DNA of 64,000 bases from an uncultured Methylibium sp. (GTDB taxonomy: Bacteria; Pseudomonadota; Gammaproteobacteria; Burkholderiales; Burkholderiaceae_C). Numbering within the stretch: position 1 is the first letter of the stretch; every line of letters begins with the position of its first letter. Under the pieces are notes generated by a model. That model was not told the DNA's origin. It made no database searches and saw only the letters and a list, made by a program, of their open reading frames with translations. Positions 8,628-17,561 of the stretch are shown here, piece after piece. Position numbers and translations under genes: made by a program. Location: NCBI RefSeq assembly GCF_902826655.1, contig NZ_CADEFR010000020.1, positions 1 to 64,000 on the forward strand. The letters run 5' to 3'.

Positions 8628-9917
8628 ATGAAAGTTCTCGTGATCGGCGGCGGTGGCCGCGAGCATGCGCTGGCGTGGAAGATCGCCGCGTCGCCCAAGG
8701 TGCAGATGGTCTACGTGGCGCCGGGCAATGGCGGCACGGCGACGGACGTGCGATTGAAGAACGTCGCGATCACCGACATCCATGCGCTGGCCGACTTTGC
8801 GCAGACCGAGAAGATAGTCCTCACCGTCGTCGGCCCCGAGGCGCCGCTGGCGGCGGGCGTGGTGGACCTGTTCCGATCGCGCGGGCTGCGGGTCTTCGGG
8901 CCGACGCAGGCGGCCGCACAGCTGGAAAGCTCCAAGGCCTTCAGCAAGGACTTCATGAAGCGCCACGGCATCCCGACCGCGGCCTACGAGAGCTTCACCG
9001 ACGCGGCGGCGGCGCACGCCTACGTCGACGGGCGCGGCGCGCCCATCGTCGTCAAGGCCGACGGGCTGGCGGCGGGCAAGGGCGTCGTCGTGGCCTCGAC
9101 CACGGCCGAGGCCCATGCGGCGATCGACTGGATGCTGGGCACGGGCACGGGCGGCAAGCTGGACGTCGCGAACAACGCCGGTGGCGCGCGCGTCGTCATC
9201 GAGGACTTCCTCGCCGGCGAGGAAGCCAGTTTCATCGTCATCGCCGACGGCAAGCATGTGCTGGCGCTGGCCACCAGCCAGGACCACAAGCGCCTGCAGG
9301 ACGGCGACCAGGGCCCCAACACCGGCGGCATGGGCGCCTACTCGCCGGCGCCGGTGGTCACGCCCAACATCCACGCCCGGGTGATGAAGGACATCATCCA
9401 GCCGACGCTCGACGGCATGGCCAAGGACGGCATCCCCTACACCGGCTTCCTCTATGCCGGCCTGATGATCGACGCGCAGGGCCACGCGAAGACGCTGGAG
9501 TTCAACTGCCGCATGGGCGACCCCGAGACGCAGCCCATCATGATGCGGCTCAAGAGCGACCTGCTGGACGTGCTGACGCACGCTGCGGATGGCACGCTCG
9601 ATCAGGTCGAGCTGCAATGGGACCGTCGCTTCGCGCTCGGCGTGGTGATGGCCGCGCACGGCTACCCCGAGCATCCGCGCAAGGCCGACGTCATCACCGG
9701 CCTGCCGGCCGAGGCGGACGACGCGATGGTCTTCCACGCCGGCACTTCGCGGCTGAGCAAGGACCTGGTGACCAGCGGCGGCCGCGTGCTGTGCGTCACC
9801 GCGCTCGGCGAGTCGGCCAAGGTGGCGCAGGTGCGGGCCTACGAGGCGCTGGCCGGCATCCGCTTCGACGGCATGCAGTACCGGCGCGACATCGGGCACC
9901 GCGCCATCAAACGGTGA
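8628..9917 (+). CDS. purD: Phosphoribosylamine-glycine ligase
   Basis: 429-residue ATP-grasp enzyme of purine synthesis: it joins 5-phosphoribosylamine and glycine to make GAR. The N-terminal [17 protein letters not shown] and [14 protein letters not shown] motifs, the ATP-grasp segment [16 protein letters not shown] and the [19 protein letters not shown] block are all intact. It is the normal full length. It is followed with a 4-nt GTGA overlap by an acyltransferase. Confidence 0.97.
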   Translation: MKVLVIGGGGREHALAWKIAASPKVQMVYVAPGNGGTATDVRLKNVAITDIHALADFAQTEKIVLTVVGPEAPLAAGVVDLFRSRGLRVFGPTQAAAQLESSKAFSKDFMKRHGIPTAAYESFTDAAAAHAYVDGRGAPIVVKADGLAAGKGVVVASTTAEAHAAIDWMLGTGTGGKLDVANNAGGARVVIEDFLAGEEASFIVIADGKHVLALATSQDHKRLQDGDQGPNTGGMGAYSPAPVVTPNIHARVMKDIIQPTLDGMAKDGIPYTGFLYAGLMIDAQGHAKTLEFNCRMGDPETQPIMMRLKSDLLDVLTHAADGTLDQVELQWDRRFALGVVMAAHGYPEHPRKADVITGLPAEADDAMVFHAGTSRLSKDLVTSGGRVLCVTALGESAKVAQVRAYEALAGIRFDGMQYRRDIGHRAIKR

Positions 9918-10516
9918 CGGCCACGGCGGCGATCCACTTCCGCGGCAACCGCCTCGCGCAGGTCCTGCTGCGCGCCGCCGGCTGGCGCGTGCGCTTCGAC
10001 GGCCTGCCGGCGCTGCAGGGCGTGCTGATCGTCTACCCGCACACCTCGAACTGGGATTTCCCGGTCGGGCTGCTCGCGAAGTGGGCGATCGGGCTGCCGG
10101 TCAAGTTCTGGGGCAAGGACAGCCTGTTCCGTTATCCCGTGTTCGGCCGCTGGATGCGCGCGGTCGGCGGCATTCCGGTCGACCGCAGCGCGCCGCAGGG
10201 CGTGGTGCAGGAGATGGCCGAGCGCCTGCGCGCGGCGCGCGCGAACGGCCAGCTCTTCTGGCTGGCGCTGTCGCCCGAGGGCACGCGCAGCTACCGCGAC
10301 CACTGGCGCTCCGGCTTCTACCACCTGGTGCTGGCGGCCGACGTGCCGCTGGGCCTGGTGACGCTGGACTGGGGCCGGCGCGAGGTCGGCGTGCAGACCT
10401 TCGTGACGCTGAGCGGCGACCCGGTGCGCGACATGGCGCTGATCGCCGGCCATCTGCAGGGCGTGCGCGCCCGCCGGCCCGAGCGCGCCGCCCCTGTCAC
10501 ACTCGCAGCCCCATGA
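9914..10516 (+). CDS. 1-acylglycerol-3-phosphate acyltransferase-like protein
   Basis: 200-residue PlsC-type acyltransferase. The catalytic box is HTSNWD (HxxxxD) and the glycerophosphate-binding box is SPEGTRS. Short single-domain members like this acylate lysophosphatidate or related lipids at the inner membrane. The start GTG overlaps the purD stop and the stop overlaps the hemF ATG, so the gene is embedded in the purD-hemF-nadD operon. Confidence 0.82.
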   Translation: MTATAAIHFRGNRLAQVLLRAAGWRVRFDGLPALQGVLIVYPHTSNWDFPVGLLAKWAIGLPVKFWGKDSLFRYPVFGRWMRAVGGIPVDRSAPQGVVQEMAERLRAARANGQLFWLALSPEGTRSYRDHWRSGFYHLVLAADVPLGLVTLDWGRREVGVQTFVTLSGDPVRDMALIAGHLQGVRARRPERAAPVTLAAP

Positions 10517-11436
10517 TAGCCACCGCCACCGTCCGCGCCTACCTGCTGGGCCTGCAGTCGCGCATCGTCGCCGCGCTGGAGGCCGAGGGCGGCCAGCCCT
10601 TCCTCAGCGACGGCTGGACGCGCGAGCCCGGCGGCGCGCTCGAAGGCGATGGCCTGTCGCGGCTGATCGAGGGCGGCACGCTGCTCGAGCGCGGCGGCTG
10701 CAACTTCTCGCACGTCAAGGGGCGCAAGCTGCCGCCGTCGGCGACGCAGCACCGGCCCGAGCTGGCCGGTGCGCCTTTCGAGGCGCTGGGGGTGTCGCTC
10801 GTCTTCCACCCGCGCAACCCGCACGTGCCCACCGTGCACATGAACGTGCGCATGTTCGCGGCGCACAAGCCGCTGCCGGATGGCAGCACCGAGACGGTCG
10901 GCTGGTTCGGCGGCGGCATGGACCTCACGCCCTACTACGGCGTCGAGGAGGACGCGGCGCACTTCCACGCCACCTGCCGCGACGCGCTCGCGCCCTTCGG
11001 CGACGACAAGTACCCGCGCTTCAAGCAGTGGTGCGACGAGTACTTCTTCCTCAAGCACCGCAACGAGCCGCGCGGCGTCGGCGGCGTGTTCTTCGACGAC
11101 TTCTCGGAGCTGGGCATGGAGCGCAGCTTCGAGATGATGCAGGCCGTCGGCGATGCGCTCGTCTCCGCCTACCTGCCGATCGTGCAGCGCCGCCGCGACA
11201 CGCCCTACGGCGAGCGCGAGCGCGAATTCCAGGCCTACCGCCGCGGCCGCTACGTCGAGTTCAACCTCGTGTGGGACCGCGGCACGCTGTTCGGCCTGCA
11301 GTCGGGCGGGCGCACCGAGGCGATCCTGATGTCGATGCCGCCGTCGGTGACCTGGCGCTACGACTGGCACCCCGAGCCCGGCACGCCCGAGGCGCGGCTG
11401 TACAGCGACTTCCTGCGGCCGCGGGACTGGGCTTGA
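10513..11436 (+). CDS. hemF: Oxygen-dependent coproporphyrinogen III oxidase
   Basis: 307 residues, the usual length. It decarboxylates coproporphyrinogen III to protoporphyrinogen IX with O2 in haem synthesis. Conserved blocks include the [36 protein letters not shown] and [14 protein letters not shown] segments. Presence of the O2-dependent form fits an aerobic lifestyle, in line with the box pathway later in the window. Overlapping ATGA/TTGA junctions tie it to its neighbours. Confidence 0.97.
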   Translation: MIATATVRAYLLGLQSRIVAALEAEGGQPFLSDGWTREPGGALEGDGLSRLIEGGTLLERGGCNFSHVKGRKLPPSATQHRPELAGAPFEALGVSLVFHPRNPHVPTVHMNVRMFAAHKPLPDGSTETVGWFGGGMDLTPYYGVEEDAAHFHATCRDALAPFGDDKYPRFKQWCDEYFFLKHRNEPRGVGGVFFDDFSELGMERSFEMMQAVGDALVSAYLPIVQRRRDTPYGEREREFQAYRRGRYVEFNLVWDRGTLFGLQSGGRTEAILMSMPPSVTWRYDWHPEPGTPEARLYSDFLRPRDWA

Positions 11437-12059
11437 GCACGGCCTTGCGAGTCGGCCTGTTCGGCGGCAGCTTCGACCCGCCGCATGTCGGCCATCTGCA
11501 GCTGGCGCGGACCGCGCTCGCGCACCTGGCGCTCGACGAGTTGCGCTGGGTCCCGGCCGGCCAGCCCTGGCAGCGCCAGCACCGGCTGGCCGACAGCGAG
11601 CACCGCGCCGCGATGGTCCGGGCGGCCATCGCCGGCGAGCCGCGCTTCCTGCTCGACGAGCGCGAGCTGCGCCGCAGCGGCCCGAGCTACACGCTGGACA
11701 CCGTGCGTGAGCTGCAGGCCGAACGGCCCGAGGCCGAGCTCTACCTGCTGATCGGCGAGGACCAGTACCAGCGCCTGCCGACCTGGCATGCCTGGCGGCA
11801 GCTGGTGGGCCGCGTCACGCTGGCCGTCGCCGGCCGCGGTGCGGTGCGCCCGCCGCCGCCGGCCCTGGAGGCCGTGCCGCATCGGGTCGAACGCCTGCCG
11901 ATGCCGCCGGTCGACGTGTCGGCCACCGCGATCCGTGCCCACCTGGCGGCCGGAGGCCCGGCGCAGGGGCTGGTTCCCGCGATGGTGCCGCCCGAAGTCG
12001 CACGCTATATTGACCGCCACCACCTCTACACCGACCGGACCGATCCCGATCCGGCATGA
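11433..12059 (+). CDS. nadD: Nicotinate-mononucleotide adenylyltransferase
   Basis: 208 residues. The nucleotidyltransferase [11 protein letters not shown] motif and the C-terminal [14 protein letters not shown] (the ISSTxIR-type loop) are present, as in NadD, which adenylates nicotinate mononucleotide to deamido-NAD. The likely start is TTG at 11433 overlapping the hemF TGA; a second TTG at 11445 is closer to the fold start. The order nadD-rsfS-rlmH is widely conserved in proteobacteria and supports the call. Confidence 0.95.
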   Translation: MSTALRVGLFGGSFDPPHVGHLQLARTALAHLALDELRWVPAGQPWQRQHRLADSEHRAAMVRAAIAGEPRFLLDERELRRSGPSYTLDTVRELQAERPEAELYLLIGEDQYQRLPTWHAWRQLVGRVTLAVAGRGAVRPPPPALEAVPHRVERLPMPPVDVSATAIRAHLAAGGPAQGLVPAMVPPEVARYIDRHHLYTDRTDPDPA

Positions 12060-12754
12060 ACACGGAGACCGCCCCGCAGCACATGGATATCCGCAAACTG
12101 CAACGCGCCATCGTCGATGGCCTCGAGGACGTGAAGGCCCAGGACATCCAGGTCTTCAACACCGAGCACCTCTCGCCGCTGTTCGAGCGTGTGATCGTCG
12201 CGTCCGGCACCAGCAACCGGCAGACCAAGGCCCTGGCCGCCAGCGTGCGCGATGCAGTCAAGACCAAGGGCTTTCCGGTCATGCGCACCGAGGGCGAGGA
12301 CAACGGCGAGTGGATCATCGTCGACTGCGGCGCCGCGGTGGCGCACATCATGCAGCCGGCGATCCGCCAGTACTACCACCTCGAGGAGATCTGGGGCGGC
12401 AAGGCGGTGAAGATGAAGTTCGGCGAGACGACGACGCGGCTGGTCAAGGCCTCCGAGCCCGAGCCGGAGCGCAAGCCGGCGTCTCGCAAGTCGGCATCGC
12501 GCAAGTCGGCATCGCGCAAGGCGGCGCCGCGCAATGCGGACAGCCGCAAGCCGGCGACCGCACCGGCGAAGAAGAAGCCCGCGGCGCCGGCAAGGCAGGC
12601 CGCGGCGCCGGCCAGGAAGGCGGCGAAGCCGTTCGCCGGCCGCGCCCCCGCGAAGGCGCCGGCGAAGAAGGCCCCGGCACGCCAGGTCGAGAGTCGCGCC
12701 GCCCCGGCGAAGAAGAAGGCTGCTCCGGCCCGCAAGAGTCCGCGCCGCGCATGA
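12056..12754 (+). CDS. rsfS: Ribosomal silencing factor RsfS with long basic tail
   Basis: The first ~125 residues are a normal RsfS (Iojap/DUF143) domain with the [14 protein letters not shown] and [14 protein letters not shown] stretches. This factor binds ribosomal protein L14 and blocks subunit joining in starvation. Unusually for a family of about 105-120 residues, the protein continues to 232 residues as a Lys/Ala/Pro/Arg-rich tail. Within the tail a 15-nt unit (TCGGCATCGCGCAAG) is repeated in tandem near 12491-12520. The tail resembles histone H1-like or AlgP-like sequence and may add nucleic-acid binding (inference). Confidence 0.93.
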   Translation: MNTETAPQHMDIRKLQRAIVDGLEDVKAQDIQVFNTEHLSPLFERVIVASGTSNRQTKALAASVRDAVKTKGFPVMRTEGEDNGEWIIVDCGAAVAHIMQPAIRQYYHLEEIWGGKAVKMKFGETTTRLVKASEPEPERKPASRKSASRKSASRKAAPRNADSRKPATAPAKKKPAAPARQAAAPARKAAKPFAGRAPAKAPAKKAPARQVESRAAPAKKKAAPARKSPRRA

Positions 12755-13221
12755 AGCTGGCGCTGGTCGCGGTCGGCCAGCGACTGCCGGACTGGGCCGA
12801 TGCGGCCTGCGAGGACTACCTCAAGCGCTTTCCGCCCGACTGGCGCGTGGAACTGAAGGCCGTCAAGGCCGAGCCGCGCACGCAGGGCAGGACCGTCGAC
12901 GCGATGAAGGCCGCCGAGGCGCAGCGCATCGAGGCCGCGGTGCCCCGGGGCGCGCGGCGCGTCGTGCTGGACGAGCGCGGCACGCGGCTGACGACGCGCC
13001 AGCTGGCCGATCGACTGCTGGCCTGGCAGCACGACGGCCGCGATGTCGCCTTGCTGGTCGGCGGGCCCGACGGACTGGACGACGAGCTGAAGGCCTCGGC
13101 CGATGAAAGCCTACGGCTGTCGGACCTGACCCTGCCGCATGCGTTTGCACGCGTCTTGCTCGCCGAGGCGCTGTACCGCGCCTGGTCGGTCAACGCCGGG
13201 CATCCCTACCACCGCGACTAG
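12751..13221 (+). CDS. rlmH: 23S rRNA pseudouridine-1915 N3-methyltransferase
   Basis: 156-residue SPOUT methyltransferase, full length. The SAM-binding trefoil knot appears as LLVGGPDGL, and the C-terminal ending [14 protein letters not shown] is diagnostic. It methylates pseudouridine 1915 of 23S rRNA on assembled ribosomes. The ATG overlaps the rsfS stop by 4 nt, and the conserved nadD-rsfS-rlmH order supports the call. Confidence 0.97.
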   Translation: MKLALVAVGQRLPDWADAACEDYLKRFPPDWRVELKAVKAEPRTQGRTVDAMKAAEAQRIEAAVPRGARRVVLDERGTRLTTRQLADRLLAWQHDGRDVALLVGGPDGLDDELKASADESLRLSDLTLPHAFARVLLAEALYRAWSVNAGHPYHRD

Positions 13222-13235
13222 TCGCCCGACGACGC

Positions 13236-13862
13236 GTGACCAAGCTCCTCTACCTGGCTTCGCAGAGCCCCCGCCGGCGCCAGCTGCTGACGCAGATCGG
13301 CGTGCGCCACGAACTGCTGCTGCCCGCGGCCGACGAGGACAGCGAGGCGCTCGAGCACGGCATCGCCGGCGAAGCGGCCGCCGCCTACGTCGAGCGCGTG
13401 ACGCTGGCCAAGCTGGCGGCGGCGCGCGCGCGCCTGACGCAGCGCGGCCTGCCGGCGGCGCCGATCCTGTGCGCCGACACCACCGTGGTGCTGGGCGAGG
13501 GCGCGGACGAGCGCATCCTGGGCAAGCCGGCCGACGACGAGGACGCGGCCCACATGCTGGAGGCGCTGTCGGGGCGCACGCATCGCGTGCTGACGGCCGT
13601 GGCGGTCGTCGAGGGGCCGCACCCGGCCTTCGCGCCGCAGGTCGTCGTGCAGCAGTCGGTCGTGCGGCTGCGGGTCCTGGCCAGCGACGAGATCGTGCGC
13701 TACGTCGCCAGCGGCGAGTCGCAGGGCAAGGCCGGCGCCTACGCGATCCAGAGCCAGGCCGGCGCGTGGATCGAGCACATCGAGGGCAGCTACAGCGGCA
13801 TCATGGGTCTGCCGCTGTTCGAGACGGCGCAGTTGCTGCGGCCCTTGGGGTGGCAGTTCTGA
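13236..13862 (+). CDS. Maf-family nucleotide pyrophosphatase
   Basis: 208 residues with the Maf/YhdE signature [14 protein letters not shown], the catalytic [10 protein letters not shown] segment and the C-terminal [12 protein letters not shown] motif. Maf proteins hydrolyse dTTP/UTP or modified nucleotides and are linked to septum formation. The start is GTG at 13236, 15 nt after rlmH. The gene is followed by the GTGATC inverted repeat that separates it from rng. Confidence 0.93.
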   Translation: MTKLLYLASQSPRRRQLLTQIGVRHELLLPAADEDSEALEHGIAGEAAAAYVERVTLAKLAAARARLTQRGLPAAPILCADTTVVLGEGADERILGKPADDEDAAHMLEALSGRTHRVLTAVAVVEGPHPAFAPQVVVQQSVVRLRVLASDEIVRYVASGESQGKAGAYAIQSQAGAWIEHIEGSYSGIMGLPLFETAQLLRPLGWQF

Positions 13863-13883
13863 GTGGGCGGTGATCTGTAGTCG

Positions 13884-13938
13884 GTGATCGGTGATCCGTG
13901 ATCCGGTGTGGCGGACGTCGGCACCGATCACCGATCAC
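13884..13938. repeat. GTGATC inverted repeat between maf and rng
   Basis: GTGATCGGTGATC at 13884-13896 and its exact reverse complement at 13926-13938 enclose a 29-nt spacer with no gene. The same 13-mer begins the repeat around the four-helix-bundle gene at 8.2 kb. RNA from this block could form a 13-bp hairpin, but there is no U-run for a classical terminator. Confidence 0.8.
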
Positions 13939-13959
13939 ACCCCGGATACCATCCGGCTC

Positions 13960-15429
13960 GTGCAAGACATCCTCATCAACTGGTCGCCGCAGGAGACCCG
14001 CGTCGCGGTCATCGAGAACGGCGCGGTGCAGGAGCTGCACCTGGAGCGCACGCTCGAGCGCGGCCTGGTCGGCAACATCTACGCCGGCCGGGTGGCGCGG
14101 GTGCTGCCCGGGATGCAGAGCGCCTTCGTCGACATCGGCCTGGAGCGTGCTGCCTTCCTGCACGTCGCCGACCTGCATCGCGACGAGGTGCCGGGCCGCG
14201 AGGCGGCCGCGCCGCCGCCGATCGAGAAGCAGGTGTTCGAAGGCCAGACGCTGGTGGTCCAGGTCATCAAGGACCCGATCGGTACCAAGGGCGCGCGCTT
14301 GTCGACGCAGATCAGCATCGCGGGGCGGCTGCTGGTCTTCCTGCCGCAGGACGACCGCATCGGCATCAGCCAGAAGATCGGCTCGCAGGAGCTGCGCGAG
14401 CAGCTGCGCAGCCGCATGCAGGCCCTGGCCGGCGACGGTGAGCCGGGCAAGGGCGGCGGATTCATCCTGCGCACCAACGCCGAGGAGGCGACCGACGCCG
14501 AACTGGCCGACGACATCGCCTACCTGCGCAAGACCTGGGCCGCGATCCGCGAGCGGGCCTTCAAGGCCGCGCCCGGCACGCTGCTGCACCTGGACCTGAG
14601 CCTGGTGCAGCGCGTGCTGCGCGACCTGACGCACGACCAGACGCACTCGGTGCGCATCGACTCGCTGATGCAGTACGGACTGCTCAAGGCCTTCGGCGAG
14701 CAGTACACGCCGACCTCGGTCGCCCGGCTCGAGCACTACAGCGGCGAGCGGCCGATCTTCGACCTGTACGGCGTCGACCAGGAGATCGAGCGCGCGCTCG
14801 CGCGGCGCGTGGACCTCAAGAGCGGCGGCTACCTGATCATCGACCAGACCGAGGCGCTGACGACCATCGACGTCAACACCGGCGGCTATGTCGGCGCGCG
14901 CAATTTCGACGACACCATCTTCAAGACGAATCTCGAGGCCGCGCAGGCCATCGCGCGGCAGCTGCGGCTGCGCAACCTGGGCGGCATCATCATCATCGAC
15001 TTCATCGACATGGCGCGCGACGAGCACCAGGACGCGGTGCTGGCCGAGCTGCGCAAGCAGCTGGCGCGCGACCGGACCAAGATCACCGTCAGCGGCTTCA
15101 CGCAGCTGGGGCTGGTCGAGATGACGCGCAAGCGCACCCGCGAGAGCCTGGCCCACCTGCTGTGCGAACCCTGCCCGACCTGCCAGGGCAAGGGCCAGGT
15201 CAAGACGCCGCGCAGCGTCTGCTACGACATCCTGCGCGAGATCCTGCGCGAGGCGCGGCAGTTCAACCCCAGGGAGTTCCGCATCGTCGCCAGCGCGGCG
15301 GTCGTCGAGATGCTGCTCGACGAGGAAAGCCAGCACCTGGCCGGGCTCTCGGACTTCATCGGCAAGCCGGTCTCGCTGCAGACGGAGCCGGGGCTGTCGC
15401 CGGAGCAGTACGACATTGTTCTGATGTGA
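13960..15429 (+). CDS. rng: Ribonuclease G
   Basis: 489 residues from the GTG at 13960, exactly the length of E. coli RNase G. The N-terminal S1-like domain, the ITVSGFTQLGLVEMTRKR block and the zinc-link CEPCPTCQGKG are visible, as is DVNTGGYVG near the catalytic centre. It matures the 5' end of 16S rRNA and turns over some mRNAs. The upstream in-frame extension comes from the GTGATC repeat, so it is not used. The final eight codons (Gln-Tyr-Asp-Ile-Val-Leu-Met-stop) belong to the left attachment copy of an integrated element and differ from the original chromosomal end found at 43.6 kb. Confidence 0.96.
   Translation: MQDILINWSPQETRVAVIENGAVQELHLERTLERGLVGNIYAGRVARVLPGMQSAFVDIGLERAAFLHVADLHRDEVPGREAAAPPPIEKQVFEGQTLVVQVIKDPIGTKGARLSTQISIAGRLLVFLPQDDRIGISQKIGSQELREQLRSRMQALAGDGEPGKGGGFILRTNAEEATDAELADDIAYLRKTWAAIRERAFKAAPGTLLHLDLSLVQRVLRDLTHDQTHSVRIDSLMQYGLLKAFGEQYTPTSVARLEHYSGERPIFDLYGVDQEIERALARRVDLKSGGYLIIDQTEALTTIDVNTGGYVGARNFDDTIFKTNLEAAQAIARQLRLRNLGGIIIIDFIDMARDEHQDAVLAELRKQLARDRTKITVSGFTQLGLVEMTRKRTRESLAHLLCEPCPTCQGKGQVKTPRSVCYDILREILREARQFNPREFRIVASAAVVEMLLDEESQHLAGLSDFIGKPVSLQTEPGLSPEQYDIVLM
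15406..15429 (+). other. attL: left copy of the attachment core in the rng 3' end
   Basis: The 24 nt from CAG TAC GAC to the rng stop match 43579-43602 at 20 of 24 positions, including an unbroken TACGACAT. Both copies encode Gln-Tyr-Asp-Ile-Val-Leu-x-stop. This copy uses less GC-rich codons (ATT, GTT), as expected if the element brought its own rng tail and restored the gene on integration. Confidence 0.85.
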
Positions 15430-15549
15430 GGTTTCACGGCGTCTCACGCCGACCCACTCGCCACCCGCAAACCCGCATGAATCCTGGCGTTTCCGGGTTT
15501 CAGCGCTTCTTGGGGACTCTTGAAGTCCCACTCTGTCCCACCAGAATTT

Positions 15550-15580
15550 GGTAGCTGGAATGGTAGCTAGAGTGGTAGCT
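15550..15580. repeat. Left arm-type sites: three GGTAGCT repeats, 12-bp period
   Basis: GGTAGCT occurs at 15550-15556, 15562-15568 and 15574-15580, one helical-turn-like step of 12 bp apart, between attL and the integrase start. Two further copies with the same period lie at 43491-43509 inside the right end. This is the layout of arm-binding sites for a tyrosine integrase, and binding here could also autoregulate the integrase promoter. Confidence 0.75.
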
Positions 15581-15605
15581 GCGATCCGGTGCCAAGGAGC
15601 TGGGC

Positions 15606-16820
15606 ATGGCAGGAGAGCGAGGCAGGCTGACGGACCTTCAGATCCGGCACTGGATCAAGGCGGGCGAGCCGCTCGCCAAGGCTGACGGTGGTGGGCTGAC
15701 CTTCACCCTGTCAGCCGGTGGCGCGGCGGGCTGGGTGCTTCGCTACAGCCACGGTGGGCGCCGCCGCGAGTTGACCATCGGCCGCTACCCAGACATCGGC
15801 CTGGCCGACGCGCGCGGCATCGCCACCATCAAGCGCGCCGAGATCATGCAGGGCCGCAACCCCGCTGCCGACAAGCAGAAGGCCAAGGCCACGGCCGCGA
15901 AGGACTGGACCGTGCGCGAGCTGGCCAAGGACTACCGCGCCAAGAAGCTGGTGAGCCTGGCGCACAGCACGCAGGTGAGCTACGGCCGGCACCTGAAGCG
16001 CGTGGAGAAGAAGCTCGGCGCGCTGACGGTGCGCGAGATCGAGGCCTCCGATGTCGTCGCCCTCATCGAGGGCAGCGGTCTGACCTGGGGCGAGTCGAAC
16101 ATGCTGTTGATCACCACCAAGTGCCTGTTCACGCACGCGTGCGGCAAGCGGCTGATCAACGTGAACCCGTGCCACGGGATCATGTTGTCGGCATTGCTGG
16201 GTGAGCGCCCGCCGAAGCGACAGCGGTTGATGCTGACGCGCGACGAGATCCAGTTGCTGCTGGCTGCCGAGCTGCGCCGGCGCAATGCGCTGGCCATCCG
16301 CATCCTGCTGGCCACTGCCGTGCGCAGCGCCGAGATCTATCAGGCGAAGTGGGTGGATGTCGACCTGGATGGCGCGCAGTGGCACATTCCGAAGAGCAAG
16401 ACCGGTGCGGCGATGGACATCCCGCTGGCCCCGGGCGTGGTCGACTGGTTCAAGGAACTGCGCACGCTGGCCGGCGAATCGGCTTACGTGCTGCCCGCGC
16501 ATTCACGCAGCCGAGCCGCGCGCCACGGCGGCGACACCCACCTCAACAAGGACACCTTGCGAGAGGCCATCGACCACTGGCTGCGGACCGAGGAGCCCGC
16601 CGTGCGCCGCTTCACGCCGCACGACCTGCGCAGCACGATGAAGTCGCACATGCGCGCGCTGGGCGTGCCGCGGGACATCTCGGAGATGTGCCTGAATCAC
16701 AAGCTGTCGGGTGTCGAAGGGATCTACGACCGGCACACGTACTTTGAGGAGAGGCGAGAGGCGCTGGAAAAATGGGCGGAGTTCCTGGAGCGCTGCGATC
16801 CGAAGCAGCGACCGATGTAG
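15606..16820 (+). CDS. P4-type tyrosine integrase of the island
   Basis: 404-residue tyrosine recombinase with an N-terminal DUF4102-type domain (LTFTLSAGGAAGWVLRY, LTIGRYPDIGLADAR). The catalytic residues are visible as Arg in ATAVRSAEIY, His-x-x-Arg in TPHDLRST, His in LNHKL and Tyr in YDRHTYFEERR. Such enzymes integrate islands at the 3' ends of genes, usually tRNA genes, by site-specific recombination. Its position 177 bp from attL and the repeats in front of it make it the enzyme for the rng attachment site. ATG at 15606 follows GGAGCTGGGC. Confidence 0.93.
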   Translation: MAGERGRLTDLQIRHWIKAGEPLAKADGGGLTFTLSAGGAAGWVLRYSHGGRRRELTIGRYPDIGLADARGIATIKRAEIMQGRNPAADKQKAKATAAKDWTVRELAKDYRAKKLVSLAHSTQVSYGRHLKRVEKKLGALTVREIEASDVVALIEGSGLTWGESNMLLITTKCLFTHACGKRLINVNPCHGIMLSALLGERPPKRQRLMLTRDEIQLLLAAELRRRNALAIRILLATAVRSAEIYQAKWVDVDLDGAQWHIPKSKTGAAMDIPLAPGVVDWFKELRTLAGESAYVLPAHSRSRAARHGGDTHLNKDTLREAIDHWLRTEEPAVRRFTPHDLRSTMKSHMRALGVPRDISEMCLNHKLSGVEGIYDRHTYFEERREALEKWAEFLERCDPKQRPM

Positions 16821-17139
16821 CAAAGGTTCGCCGCGTTCGGGCAGAAGGCCCGCCGGCCCGCCGGGACTTCGCACAGGGAGGCTGATGTACGAACGGGGGT
16901 CTGTTCGAGTGCTTGGTCATAGACTGATAGCTGAAGTTCGATTTGAGAGCTCGACCGTCCGCTTCTTAGCTCGTCGCTGACGTAGTCTCGCGCGGCGCTA
17001 GCGAACCTCCGTTGTCGATCGTCGGACGCACGCTGTCGCCCGACGCCTGGTTGCGGCGGTGAGCGCTCCTGCCCAGTGTGGGTGACGCTATGCCTTGGGC
17101 AAGGGCCGGTGTCTCGATCGCGGGGCGACGGTGCCCGCG
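16821..17139. other. No gene recognised between integrase and the XRE remnant
   Basis: About 320 bp with only short, unsupported reading frames and no clear terminator or tRNA. The sequence is lower in GC than the chromosome and probably holds decayed cargo and the 3' flank of the integrase. Confidence 0.5.
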
Positions 17140-17430
17140 ACAGGTCTGGACCAAACTGCTCAAGCAAGCGAGGCTTGCGAGCGGCCTGAGCCCAATAGAT
17201 CTGGGCATCGCCGCCGGACTTGATGAATTCGTTCCTTTCACCCGAATCAATCGCTACGAGGTTGGCGTCCATCAGGCCTACTACCTGATGGGCGGTGCCT
17301 GGCCGGTGCCCAGAAGTTTCCCTTGGCCTACCTGTACTGCGAAAGCAACGAGATGGCGAGCATGTTGCTCGCGTTTCATGGGGCGCCCAGGGCGGCGGGG
17401 CGTGCGGCCTTAAAGGTGCTTTCGTCGTAG
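17140..17430 (+). pseudogene. Frameshifted XRE-family regulator remnant
   Basis: One frame reads WTKLLKQARLASGLS, then LGIAAGLDEFVPFTRINRYEVGVH, an XRE-type helix-turn-helix. After about 17290 the family sequence continues in another frame as KFPLAYLYCESNEMASMLLAFHG, ending at the TAG at 17428-17430. A single-base indel around GATGGGCGGTGCC explains the break. Small regulators of this type often sit beside mobile-element integrases; here it is inactive unless the frameshift is a sequencing error. Confidence 0.75.
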
Positions 17431-17561
17431 CCGTCTGACCGATAGCAATCCGAGGCACCTGGTGTGCGGAACGAATCCACGTCGGACTCGGGCGGCGCAG
17501 TGATCAAGCCGGTTCCCTTGCGCTGCCGGTGGAACGCTGCCACATTCGTCGAGGTAGGAGA

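Noticed and set aside
13884..13938. The GTGATC inverted repeat as a rho-independent terminator of maf
   Set aside because: A 13-bp stem is possible but the loop is 29 nt and no T-run follows.
15550..15580. GGTAGCT repeats as a CRISPR array
   Set aside because: The units are 7 bp with 5-bp spacers and no cas genes; they fit integrase arm sites instead.
16724..17458. A 244-residue minus-strand frame opposite the XRE remnant
   Set aside because: Low-complexity composition and no recognised domain; the opposite strand has a clear, though broken, XRE family match.
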